NCBI RefSeq assembly: GCF_052115025.1
Contig: NZ_JBFRFW010000004.1
Span: 186,001 to 250,000, forward strand
Source of the DNA: Bradyrhizobium_A sp052115025
Lineage (GTDB): Bacteria; Pseudomonadota; Alphaproteobacteria; Rhizobiales; Xanthobacteraceae
Length of the DNA stretch: 64,000 nt
Direction of reading: 5' to 3'
Part shown: piece by piece, positions 54,399 to 62,520 of the stretch
How positions within the stretch are numbered: position 1 is the first letter of the stretch
How the letters are laid out: every line of letters begins with the position of its first letter
Notes under the pieces: generated by a model
Seen by the model: only the letters and a program-made list of their open reading frames with translations
Databases searched by the model: none
Told to the model about the DNA's origin: nothing
Made by a program: the position numbers and the translations under genes

Positions 54399-54622
54399 GT
54401 CGTTCTCCCCGGATTGTCCTTCGTTGGGTTTGACCTCATGCCGCGACCGCCTCGCCGGCTGTACCGGCGAAGCGTCGCGCCGTTGCGCGGGACGGAGCTC
54501 GCGCCGCCATGGCCAGCCGCGACCGCGACGCCATGCGCGAGACGTGAGGATTCCCTTCCAACGAAACGCCGGCACGCAGGCGATTGCCAACGCGCCTCAC
54601 CTTTGATGTGGCCAATTCTGGC

Positions 54623-54645
54623 AAATGTCAATCGACTTGACATTT
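54623..54645. promoter_or_regulatory. Palindromic operator between mtnK and the sugar ABC genes
   Basis: AAATGTCAA (54623-54631) and TTGACATTT (54637-54645) form a perfect 9-bp inverted repeat around TCGAC. Each arm holds a TTGACA reading outward, so both divergent promoters would have their -35 box inside the operator. The SorC-family protein encoded at 60917 is a candidate ligand. Confidence 0.8.
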
Positions 54646-54666
54646 GACGAGGCGACCGCCTAGCAT
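54637..54666 (+). promoter_or_regulatory. Sigma-70-type promoter of the sugar ABC operon
   Basis: TTGACA at 54637-54642 is followed after 18 bp by TAGCAT at 54661-54666, 23 bp before the ATPase ATG. The -35 lies within the palindrome. Confidence 0.6.
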
Positions 54667-54688
54667 CCTGGCCGCTGGGAGGAACACA

Positions 54689-56197
54689 ATGAACGAGAAG
54701 CCCGTGTTCCGGGTCGACGGATTGCGGAAAGCGTTTGGCAGGATCCAGGTCCTCGGGGGCGTGGACCTCGAACTGCATGCGGGGACCGTCACCGCATTGA
54801 TGGGCGCCAACGGCGCCGGCAAGTCGACGCTGGTGCGGATCGTCAGCGGCGTCTACACGCGCGACGCCGGCCATATCACCCTCGCCAATCAGGACTTCTC
54901 ACCGGCCTCGCCAGCCGACGCCATCCGTGCCGGCGTCGTCACCGTGCACCAGAACATCAATGACGGCGTGGTCGCTGACCTCGACGTCGCCACCAACCTC
55001 ACGCTCGACCGCCTGAACGGGCGCGGCTCCCGGCTGCTGTTCAATCCGCGCCGCGTGCGCGAGGACGCGCGCAAGGTCGCCGAGCGCATGGGGCTGACGC
55101 TCGACCTCTCCGCCAAGGTCGCGGACCTCGTCCTCGCCGACCGCCAGATGGTGGCGATCGCGCGCGCGATGGCGCACGAGCCCAAGGTGCTGATCCTCGA
55201 CGAGCCGACCTCGTCGCTGTCGAGCGCGGAAGCCGAACGGCTGTTCCAGGTGGTCGAGCGCCTCAAGGCGCGCGGCGTCGCCATTCTCTATATCTCCCAT
55301 CGTATGTCGGACATCCGCCGCCTCGCCGACAGCATTGTCAGCCTGCGCGACGGCCGCATCACCGGGCGCTTCGACGGCCCCGATCTCGACTACGAGGGCG
55401 CCGTCGACGCCATGCTCGGCAAGACCGTAAGCCGTGGCGGCGTCACCGTGCGCGATGCCGGCGACACCATCTTCCAGGGCGACGGCCTGCAGCTCGGCCC
55501 GTCCACCGCGCCATTCACGCTCGCGCTCGGCGACGGCGAGATCGTCGCCATCACCGGCCTTGTCGGCGTCGGCAAGACCGCGCTGGCGGAGACGCTGTTC
55601 GGCGCGCGCCAGCCGGCGGGCGGCCGCATGCGGCTCGACGGCAGGGCATACGCGCCGCGCAGCTCCCAGCAGGCGATCACGCGCGGCGTCTATCTCGTCG
55701 CCAAGGACCGCGCTGCCAGCGGCATCGTGCCGACCTTCAATCTCTTCGAGAACATGAGTCTGCCGTTCCTGCCGCGGCTGTCGACGCTCGGCGTCACCAG
55801 CCGCCGCACTGAGCGCCAGCAGGCACGGGCGCAGATCGCATCGCTCGGCATCGTCTGCCGCAGCGAGCGTGACGAGCTCGACACCCTGTCGGGCGGCAAC
55901 CAGCAGAAGGTGATGGTGGCGCGCTGGCTGAGCCAACCGGCACGGCTTTTGATCCTCGACGAGCCATTCCAGGGCGTCGACATCGCCGCGCGCCGCGACA
56001 TCGCCGGCAAGCTGCGGGCGTCGGCCGAGGGCCGCGCCACGCTGGTGTTCCTCACCGAACTCGACGAAGCCTTCGAGATCGCCGACCGCATCCTGGTGAT
56101 GTCGGAGCAGACGATCGTCGGCGAGCACCGCAATGCGGAAATCAATGTGGACAAGTTGCTGGCCGAGATCGCCGGCCGGCATGGAACGATGACCTGA
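54689..56197 (+). CDS. Ribose-type ABC importer ATPase (two ATPase domains)
   Basis: A 502-residue double ATPase of the RbsA/XylG type. The first half has Walker A GANGAGKSTL, a degenerate signature LVLADRQMVAIARAM and Walker B VLILDEPTSSLS. The second half has the expected weak P-loop GLVGVGKTALAE and the good signature LSGGNQQKVMVARWL. It energises sugar import with the permease that starts one base after its stop. The start ATG at 54689 is preceded by GGGAGGAAC. Linked mtnK/mtnA suggest methylthioribose or a related 5-deoxypentose as cargo. Confidence 0.92.
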   Translation: MNEKPVFRVDGLRKAFGRIQVLGGVDLELHAGTVTALMGANGAGKSTLVRIVSGVYTRDAGHITLANQDFSPASPADAIRAGVVTVHQNINDGVVADLDVATNLTLDRLNGRGSRLLFNPRRVREDARKVAERMGLTLDLSAKVADLVLADRQMVAIARAMAHEPKVLILDEPTSSLSSAEAERLFQVVERLKARGVAILYISHRMSDIRRLADSIVSLRDGRITGRFDGPDLDYEGAVDAMLGKTVSRGGVTVRDAGDTIFQGDGLQLGPSTAPFTLALGDGEIVAITGLVGVGKTALAETLFGARQPAGGRMRLDGRAYAPRSSQQAITRGVYLVAKDRAASGIVPTFNLFENMSLPFLPRLSTLGVTSRRTERQQARAQIASLGIVCRSERDELDTLSGGNQQKVMVARWLSQPARLLILDEPFQGVDIAARRDIAGKLRASAEGRATLVFLTELDEAFEIADRILVMSEQTIVGEHRNAEINVDKLLAEIAGRHGTMT

Positions 56198-57262
56198 ATG
56201 ACGACACAAGACACCAAGACCGCTGGCGCCGAGCCCGCGAAAATCGTGCCGCCCCTCGCCGCCGCCGGCTTCAACCTGCGTGATGCGGCGATCCGCTACG
56301 GCTTCCTGCTGCTGCTCGCCGGCCTTATCGTCTACTTCTCTGTCAAGACCAACGGCTTCGCCTCGCCGCAGAGCGCCGTGTTCATCCTGCAGTCGGTGTC
56401 GATCACCGGCATCCTCGCCCTCGGCGTCACCGCGACGCTGGTCGTCGGCGGCTTCGACCTGTCGATCGGCTCGGTCGCCACCACCGCGATGATGGCGTCG
56501 TCCTATGTCATGGTCATTCTCGGCGGCGACGCCCTGACCGCCACCATGGTGTGTCTCGCCATTGGCATCCTGATCGGCCTGATCAACGGCTTTCTCATCG
56601 TCTACACCCGCGTGCCGGATCTGCTGGCGACGCTCGGCATGATGTTCCTGCTGCTCGGCCTGCAGCGCATCCCGACCGAGGGGCGCTCGATCGCCACCGG
56701 CATGACCCTGCCGGACGGCAGCGTCGCCACCGGCACCTTCAGCCCCGCCTTCCTCGCCCTCGGCCGCCAGCGGCTCGACTTCATCCTGCCGAATCTCGTG
56801 CCAGTGTCGGTGGTGGTGCTGCTCGCGCTCGCGGTGCTGATCTGGTTCTTCCTCGAATACACCCGCTTCGGCCGCATGATGTACGCGGTCGGCTCCAACG
56901 AGCGCGCCGCCGAACTCGCCGGCGCGCCGGTCAAGGCCTACAAGATCTTCGCTTACGTCATCTCGGCGGTGTTCGCCTCGATCGGTGGCATTCTCCTTGC
57001 CGCCCGCCTCGGCCGCGGCGACATCGCCTCCGGCAACAACCTGCTGCTCGACGCGGTCGCCGCCGCGCTGATCGGCTTCGCCGTGCTCGGCGCCGCCAAG
57101 CCCAACGCGCTCGGCACCGCCGTCGGCGCGCTGTTCGTCGGCGTGCTCTTGCAGGGCCTCACCATGATGAACGCGCCCTACTACACCCAGGACTTCATCA
57201 AGGGCGCGGTGCTGGTGATCGCGCTCGTCTTCACTTTCTCGCTGTCGCGCCGTCGCCGTTAG
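56198..57262 (+). CDS. Ribose-type ABC importer permease
   Basis: A 354-residue RbsC-like permease with eight to ten hydrophobic helices. The family motifs are GGFDLSIGSVATTAMMAS and YAVGSNERAAELAGAPV, the latter being the cytoplasmic coupling loop, and ISAVFASIGGILLAARLGRG. The N-terminal 35 residues are polar. It starts directly after the ATPase stop. Only one permease gene is present, so a homodimer is expected. Confidence 0.92.
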   Translation: MTTQDTKTAGAEPAKIVPPLAAAGFNLRDAAIRYGFLLLLAGLIVYFSVKTNGFASPQSAVFILQSVSITGILALGVTATLVVGGFDLSIGSVATTAMMASSYVMVILGGDALTATMVCLAIGILIGLINGFLIVYTRVPDLLATLGMMFLLLGLQRIPTEGRSIATGMTLPDGSVATGTFSPAFLALGRQRLDFILPNLVPVSVVVLLALAVLIWFFLEYTRFGRMMYAVGSNERAAELAGAPVKAYKIFAYVISAVFASIGGILLAARLGRGDIASGNNLLLDAVAAALIGFAVLGAAKPNALGTAVGALFVGVLLQGLTMMNAPYYTQDFIKGAVLVIALVFTFSLSRRRR

Positions 57263-57320
57263 GGCGGCGCGTCCTTTTTCCAACCAACGACGATCCAAAC
57301 TTTTTGTGGAGGAGACAAGA

Positions 57321-58373
57321 ATGCAGACGACACGCAGGACACTCGGCCGGCTCGCGCTCGGCCTGATCGGCGCCACGGCCCTCGCCACCGGCGCCTTCGC
57401 CGACGGCGCGCCGAAGCCGTTCGACAATCCCGGCAAGGTCAAGATCGCGCTGGTGCGCTATCTCTCGACCGGCGACTTCTTCCAGTCCTATCTCTCCGGC
57501 GTCGAGGCGCAGGCCAAGGCGCTCGGCGTCGACCTGCGCGTGTTCGACAGCCGCCAGGACGCGGCCCTGCAGGCCGACATGGTCGACCAGGCGATCGCGC
57601 TCGGCGTCAACGGCATCATCATCCAGCACGGCCTGACCGAGTCGATGAAGGAAGCCGCCGCCCGCGCCGTCAAGGCCGGCATCAAGGTCGTCGCCTTTGA
57701 CGTCAATGTCGACAACAAGGACATCCCGCAGATCGAGCAGTCCGACCGCGACCTCGCCCGCCTTGCCCTCGAGCAGGCGATCAAGGACAACGGCGAGAGC
57801 TTCAAGGCGGGCTATGTCTACGTCGCAGGGATCGCGCCGCTCGACCGTCGCAACGAGACCTGGGTCGGCGTCAAGAAGAAGTATCCGGGCATCAAGGAAG
57901 CGGCGATGTTCGGCACCATGGACAACCCGATCGCCAACTCCGTCGCCAACCAGGCGCGCTCGGTGCTGACCGCCAACCCGGACATCACCGTGATGTTCGC
58001 GCCCTATGACGAGTTCGCCAAGGGCGTGAAGATCGCCGTCGACGAGGCCGGCCTCTCCACCAAGATCAAGATCTACTCGGCCGACATCTCGACCTCGGAC
58101 ATCGCTGCGATGCGCGAGCCGAACAGCGCCTGGGCTGCGACCGCCGCGACCAACCCGGCCGTCGTCGGCCAGGTCTCGGTGCGCGCCCTCGCCATGCTGC
58201 TCGCCGGGCAGGACCCCGGGCACAATGTCGTGGTGCCGCCGACCCTGATCACCCAGGCCCAGCTCAAGAGCGCCGACATCAAGAACATGGAAGAACTCGC
58301 GGTGAAGCTGCCGCAGTTCGCCCATGCCGACGTCGCCGTGCCAGCCTGGATCCCGCTGCCGAGCAAGAAGTGA
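57321..58373 (+). CDS. Periplasmic sugar-binding protein
   Basis: A 350-residue type I periplasmic binding protein (RbsB-like). The signal peptide has a twin-Arg-like TTRRTLGRLA then LALGLIGATALATGAFA. The mature protein has VKIALVRYLSTGDFFQSYLS, IALGVNGIIIQHG and KVVAFDVNVDN, giving the Lacl/RbsB fold. A GGAGGAGAC site precedes the ATG. It is the last gene of the importer operon and is followed by a strong terminator. Ligand: inferred methylthioribose or other 5-deoxypentose. Confidence 0.9.
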   Translation: MQTTRRTLGRLALGLIGATALATGAFADGAPKPFDNPGKVKIALVRYLSTGDFFQSYLSGVEAQAKALGVDLRVFDSRQDAALQADMVDQAIALGVNGIIIQHGLTESMKEAAARAVKAGIKVVAFDVNVDNKDIPQIEQSDRDLARLALEQAIKDNGESFKAGYVYVAGIAPLDRRNETWVGVKKKYPGIKEAAMFGTMDNPIANSVANQARSVLTANPDITVMFAPYDEFAKGVKIAVDEAGLSTKIKIYSADISTSDIAAMREPNSAWAATAATNPAVVGQVSVRALAMLLAGQDPGHNVVVPPTLITQAQLKSADIKNMEELAVKLPQFAHADVAVPAWIPLPSKK

Positions 58374-58442
58374 GCGCTGACGCGCTCGACACGCGATCAC
58401 GCACTTGATTGCTGATCGCGCGCTCTCGGATCGATCAAGCAG

Positions 58443-58470
58443 AAGGGCGGCCCCATGGGCCGCCCTTTTT
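58443..58470 (+). terminator. Rho-independent terminator of the sugar ABC operon
   Basis: AGGGCGGCCC-CAT-GGGCCGCCCT is a perfect 10-bp stem followed by TTTTG, 70 bp after the binding-protein stop. Confidence 0.92.
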
Positions 58471-58500
58471 GTTTGATCGATGCGTCTCACTTCTGACAGG

Positions 58501-58610
58501 CGTCATGCGCGGGCTTGACCCGCGCATCCAGCTTTCTCACCGTGCAATGCAAGCTCTTGAAACTGGATCACCGGGTCTCGGCGCTGTCGCGCCGGCCCGG
58601 TGATGACGCA
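58501..58610. repeat. Intergenic palindromic repeat, family A (copy 2)
   Basis: It shares GGGCTTGACCCG, CTGGATCACCGGGTCTCG and GGCCCGGTGATGACGCA with the copy at 14266-14366. The middle part differs in length by about nine bases. Confidence 0.75.
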
Positions 58611-58634
58611 GAATACGTAGGCAGCACCTTCTCC

Positions 58635-58737
58635 CCTCATGGTGAGGAGGCGCGTCAGCGCCGTCTCGAACCATGAGGCCCGTGCCTCGGCCTCATCCTT
58701 CGAGATGCCCGCGATGCGGGCTCCTCAGGATGAGGCC
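58635..58737. repeat. Pair of palindromic repeats, family B
   Basis: Two elements in opposite orientation: 58635-58680 (CCTCATGGTGAGGAGGCGCG to CGTCTCGAACCATGAGGCC) and 58689-58737 (GGCCTCATCCTTCGAGATGC to CTCCTCAGGATGAGGCC). The same paired layout appears at 37517-37636. Confidence 0.8.
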
Positions 58738-58793
58738 GAGTGCGAGGCACGGCTGTTGTTGGCCATGCCGCGCCCCTCGCAACCTCCGCAACG

Positions 58794-60845
58794 TTACCGC
58801 AGCGCTGCGGCGATGTTGCCGCCGTCGACGGTGGTGACGTCGGCGGTGGTGCGCTCGGCCAGCGCATGGTGCAGGAAGGCCTGCGCCACGTCGTCGGCGG
58901 TGACTTCCTGGCCCAGCAGGTTGCCGGACATGTAGTCCTTCTCCGACAGGCCGCGCGCCGCGGAGCGGCTGGCGATCATGTCGTTGCTGAGCAGCCCCGA
59001 GCGAATGCGATCGGCGTTGACGGCGTTGACGCGGATGCCATCGCTGCCGTGCTCGAGCGCATACTGGCGCGACAGGAACAGCGTCGCCGCCTTGGGCAGG
59101 CCGTAGGCGCCGAACCTGGCGCCGGGGTTGACCGCCTGCTTGCTGGCGTTGAACAGCAGCGCGCCGCCGGTGCCCTGCGCCTTCATCACCCGCACCGCGT
59201 TCTGCGCCACATGCTGATGGGCGAAGAAGTTGAGCTCGAAGCTCTTGCGCAGCAGGGCGTCGTCGAGGGTCGCGATCGCGCCTTCCCAGGCCGCACCGGC
59301 ATTCGACACCACGATGTCGACACCGCCGAAGGTCTTGACCGCGGCATCGAACGCCGCTCGCACCGACGCCGGATCGGTGACGTCGCAGGCGACGCCGATG
59401 GCGTTGTTGCCGACGCTCTTCGCGACGTCAGCCGCCTTGGCGCCGTCGAGATCGACCACGACGACATGAGCGCCCTCGCGCGCAAACGCTTTCGCGGTGG
59501 CAGCGCCGATGGCGCCGGCGCCGCCGGTGACCAGCGCCACCTGCCCGGTGAGGGGCTTGGGCTTGGCGCCGGCGAGCTTGGCCTGCTCCAGCGACCAGTA
59601 CTCCAGCGAGAACAGGTCGGCACGGCTGAGCGGCTGGAAGCGGCCGACGGCTTCGGCGTCGCGCGCCGCCTCGATCAGCATCTCGCCGACGTCGGCGGCG
59701 ATCTTCGCATCCTTCAGCGTCCGGCCATGACCGAACATGCCGAGGCCCGGCACCAGCGTCAGGCGCGGCATCGGGTCGAGCATGGTGCGCTTGATGTCGT
59801 CGTTGGCATCGTTGTCGTTGAAGTACGCCGTATAGGCCTTGACGTAGGCCGCGGTGCGCTCGTCGATGATCTTGCGGAAATCGCCGAGCTTGTCGGCCTC
59901 CGGCGCCGGCAGGATCATCGGCCCGGTCTTGATGCGGATCGACAGATCCGGCGTCGACACGCCGCGGGCAAGGATATCCTCGGCCTGCGCGGAATTGACG
60001 AACTCCAGCACCTGCGGCGAGGTGCGGAATTCGCTCACCATACGGTCGAAACGGCCTTCGCCGCGATCCACCGCGACGGCGCCGCGCAGCATCGAGGCGA
60101 TCTCCTCGGGCTTGGCAAGCTTGCCCGGCAGCGTGACGGGCGTCAGCGGGCTGCGGCGCGTGCGCACATGCTCCTCCGCCAGCGTGACGTAATGGATCAT
60201 GCGGCCATAGGCTTCCTTGGCGGTGTCGCCGAAGGTGAAGATGCCGTGCTTGTCGAGGATCAGGCCCTCGACGCTCGGATCCTGCTCGTAGATCTCCGCC
60301 GCGGCCTTGGCGAGGTCGAAGCCCGGCATGATGTAGGGCACGAAGCCCATCTTCGGGCCGAACACGGCGTCGGCGATCGGCCTGGTGTCGGGCTGGTCGG
60401 CAATCGCAAGGATCGCGGTCGAATGGGTGTGGTCGACGAACTTGTGCGGGAGGAACGCGTGCAACAGCGTTTCGACCGACGGATTGGGCGAGGACGGATC
60501 GATGAGGTTGGCGCGCTGCAGCGCCACCATGTCCTCGTCCGACAGGCGGTCGAGCTTGCGCGCTTTCAACAGCGCGCCGAGCTTCACCGCGGGCAGGCCC
60601 TGCGGCTCGATGATGCCCATGTCCCAGCCGCTGCCCTTGACGCACAGCACATCCCAGCTGTCGCCAACGAGATCCGTGACCGTGGTCTTCAGCGAGGTAT
60701 TGCCGCCGCCATGCAGCACGAGGCGCGGATCGCCACCGAGCAGCCGCGTGGTGTAGACCCGCAGCGCGAGATCGCGGCTGACACCCTTCTTGGCATATTG
60801 CGCGACGATGGCCTCCGCATCGCTGTCGCGCCAGAGATTCTCCAT
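58794..60845 (-). CDS. Bifunctional class II aldolase / short-chain dehydrogenase
   Basis: A 683-residue fusion of the RhaE-W/YuxG type. The N-terminal two thirds (about 1-420) is a class II aldolase/adducin domain: VLHGGGNTSLK, the metal ligands in KFVDHTHSTAIL (HxH) and LILDKHGIFTFG. The C-terminal SDR (about 425-683) has VALVTGGAGAIGAA, VVVSNAGAAWEG-type segments and the catalytic YxxxK in GAYGLPKAA. Known homologues split rhamnulose 1-phosphate and oxidise lactaldehyde. No rhamnose isomerase or kinase occurs here, while mtnK and mtnA are in the same locus, so methylthioribulose or 5-deoxyribulose 1-phosphate is the likelier substrate, giving DHAP and an aldehyde handled by the SDR. The ATG at 60845 has AGGAG eight bases upstream. 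Confidence 0.88.
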   Translation of the reverse strand: MENLWRDSDAEAIVAQYAKKGVSRDLALRVYTTRLLGGDPRLVLHGGGNTSLKTTVTDLVGDSWDVLCVKGSGWDMGIIEPQGLPAVKLGALLKARKLDRLSDEDMVALQRANLIDPSSPNPSVETLLHAFLPHKFVDHTHSTAILAIADQPDTRPIADAVFGPKMGFVPYIMPGFDLAKAAAEIYEQDPSVEGLILDKHGIFTFGDTAKEAYGRMIHYVTLAEEHVRTRRSPLTPVTLPGKLAKPEEIASMLRGAVAVDRGEGRFDRMVSEFRTSPQVLEFVNSAQAEDILARGVSTPDLSIRIKTGPMILPAPEADKLGDFRKIIDERTAAYVKAYTAYFNDNDANDDIKRTMLDPMPRLTLVPGLGMFGHGRTLKDAKIAADVGEMLIEAARDAEAVGRFQPLSRADLFSLEYWSLEQAKLAGAKPKPLTGQVALVTGGAGAIGAATAKAFAREGAHVVVVDLDGAKAADVAKSVGNNAIGVACDVTDPASVRAAFDAAVKTFGGVDIVVSNAGAAWEGAIATLDDALLRKSFELNFFAHQHVAQNAVRVMKAQGTGGALLFNASKQAVNPGARFGAYGLPKAATLFLSRQYALEHGSDGIRVNAVNADRIRSGLLSNDMIASRSAARGLSEKDYMSGNLLGQEVTADDVAQAFLHHALAERTTADVTTVDGGNIAAALR

Positions 60846-60916
60846 ACCCTTCACTCCTTGAGCATCAATGGCGGCGGAACACGCTCCACCGCCTCATTCA
60901 TCCAGATGGTTCGATG

Positions 60917-61888
60917 TCACGCCGCCGGTCGCGTCAGTCCTTCCGCGCGCCAGCGCTCGAGCAGCCGCCGCGCCAGCGCGGCAGTGACGATCAAATGCGA
61001 AGCGAAGCCGCCCTTGAGCGCGGCGGTCAGCGCCTCGAACTTCTCCTCCTGCTGCACCACCAGCATGCGGCGCGGAATCGCCCGCAGCGAGGCGAGATCG
61101 GCGGAGATGCAGCGGCGGTTGTGGTCGCAGTCGAGCAGCTGGCCGTCGGCGTCGATGAGCTGGCCGGCGATGACGCCGGCGGCGCCCACCTCGCCCATCG
61201 CCAGCATCTCGGCGGCCGTGAGCGCGCCGCACATCACGAGATGGCTGTCGGCCTCGATGCCACCGACCGAGTACAGCGCGAGCGCGCAGTCGGCGATGGT
61301 CGCGAGCTGCTCCTGGATCACCGGCTCGCGGCGCAGCTCGTCGGCGAGGCGCTGCGAGCTCAGCACCAGCGGCGCATAGAAGTTCATGCCCTTGGCGTTG
61401 AGACGCCGGGCGATTTCGGTGGTGCACTGGTCCGGACGGTAGGCATAGGGCGCGCCGAGATTGCCGCACAGCTGCACCACGGTGACGTCCTGCAGGTCGG
61501 CAAACGGCATGACGTCGGCGATCTGGTAGACGGTGTTGCCCCAGGCGATGCCGATGCGGTCGCCGGTCTTGATCAGTTCGAGGAACACAGCTGCGGCGAG
61601 CACCGGCATGTCGGCTGAGGGGTCGCGCGCCTTCTTGTCGTCCGGCACCACCCACACCGCGTCGAGGCCGACGGCGTCCTCGAGCTCGCGCGCCAGCACG
61701 TCGTCGGCGAACAGCTGGGTCGAGGTGGAGATGTTGACGATGCCCGTCTCGCGGGCGCGGCGCAGATACATCGCCACCGAGGCGCGCGAGATGTCGAGGT
61801 GCTTGGCCACCTCGTCCTGCCGCAGACCATGCATATAATAGAGCCAGGCGGCCTTGTGCATGATCCGGTCGGTCGCGCGGATGGCCAT
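60917..61888 (-). CDS. SorC-family sugar-responsive transcription regulator
   Basis: A 323-residue regulator. The N-terminal HTH reads YYMHGLRQDEVAKHLDISRA followed by VAMYLRRARETGIVNI. The C-terminal sugar-phosphate-binding domain resembles glucosamine-6-phosphate deaminase/SorC: GDRIGIAWGNTVYQIADVM, VVQLCGNLGAPYAYRPDQ and GEVGAAGVIAGQLIDADGQ. Its ligand is likely a phosphorylated pathway intermediate. It is the first gene before the aldolase-SDR (71 bp apart, same strand). The ATG at 61888 is preceded by GGGAAGGGAG. Confidence 0.9.
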   Translation of the reverse strand: MAIRATDRIMHKAAWLYYMHGLRQDEVAKHLDISRASVAMYLRRARETGIVNISTSTQLFADDVLARELEDAVGLDAVWVVPDDKKARDPSADMPVLAAAVFLELIKTGDRIGIAWGNTVYQIADVMPFADLQDVTVVQLCGNLGAPYAYRPDQCTTEIARRLNAKGMNFYAPLVLSSQRLADELRREPVIQEQLATIADCALALYSVGGIEADSHLVMCGALTAAEMLAMGEVGAAGVIAGQLIDADGQLLDCDHNRRCISADLASLRAIPRRMLVVQQEEKFEALTAALKGGFASHLIVTAALARRLLERWRAEGLTRPAA

Positions 61889-61914
61889 GGTCTCCCTTCC
61901 CTGTGTGCTTTTAG

Positions 61915-61944
61915 ACATTATTCACGCGAGTTGACAAAAGTCAA
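61915..61944 (-). promoter_or_regulatory. Promoter and operator upstream of the SorC-family gene
   Basis: On the minus strand TTGACT is followed after 17-18 bp by ATAATG/TAATGT. The -35 is within the dyad TTGAC-AAAA-GTCAA (61931-61944), which resembles the arms of the palindrome at 54623-54645, so one regulator may bind both. Confidence 0.65.
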
Positions 61945-62142
61945 TTCCACGTCACGCGACGGAAATAAATCAAATAAATCAATTAAATAAGAATTGGATC
62001 GCAATGCCCCAGCGGGTCATGCGGCATCGCCGGACGCTTCGAGCGGCGTCGAAGCACCCGCGCGCCAGCCCCTGCTACGCCTCCTGCCGTCGCCGCGGTC
62101 ACAGCGTCCGCGGCACGCCCCAACCGAGACAGGAGATCCGAC

Positions 62143-62448
62143 ATGACCAGAGATACGCAGGACGGCTTCGTGGTGACCGCGCTCTGGGAGGCCAAGCCCG
62201 GCGAGGAAGCGGCGATCGCCGACATCCTCGCCCGCTTCGTGCCGCAGATGCGCAGCGAGCCCGGCACGCTGAGCGTCACCGTGCATCGCGCCCGCGCGAC
62301 ACCCGCCCGCTACTTCCTCTACGAGGTGTTCCGCGACGAGGCCGCCTATGCCGAGCACCAGCAGACGCCGCACTTCAAGCAGCTCATCGTCGAGCAGGCG
62401 CTGCCGCGGCTCGCGACCCGTGAGCGCACCCAATACGAAGTGCTCTGA
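62143..62448 (+). CDS. Antibiotic biosynthesis monooxygenase (ABM) domain protein, YgiN-like
   Basis: A 101-residue ferredoxin-like alpha+beta protein. It reads VVTALWEAKPGEEAAIADIL, then PQMRSEPGTLSVTVHRA, FLYEVFRDEAAYAEHQQTPHF, the last being the family hallmark. Members include quinol monooxygenases and haem- or flavin-free oxygenases. GACAGGAGATCC precedes the ATG. It is 72 bp before the GlxA-type regulator gene on the same strand. The substrate is unknown. Confidence 0.87.
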   Translation: MTRDTQDGFVVTALWEAKPGEEAAIADILARFVPQMRSEPGTLSVTVHRARATPARYFLYEVFRDEAAYAEHQQTPHFKQLIVEQALPRLATRERTQYEVL

Positions 62449-62520
62449 CGCCAAGACAGCCGCCCCACGGTCTCGGCGGGAACGATGGACGGCTGCCGGC
62501 TTGGCTGCTAAGACCAATTT

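Larger units (their letters stand above)
58374..58793. other. Gene-free region: terminator and three repeats
   Basis: About 420 bases between the convergent binding-protein gene and aldolase-SDR gene contain one strong terminator (58443-58470), one family A repeat (58501-58610) and two family B repeats (58635-58737). No gene. Confidence 0.7.

Noticed and set aside
54899..57442. An 847-codon minus-strand frame across the sugar ABC ATPase and permease genes
   Set aside because: Low-complexity antisense shadow; the plus-strand genes have full motif sets and ribosome sites.
58794..61888. Reading the aldolase-SDR and its neighbours as a rhamnose operon
   Set aside because: No rhamnose isomerase, rhamnulokinase or mutarotase is present; the kinase and isomerase in the locus are MtnK and MtnA.
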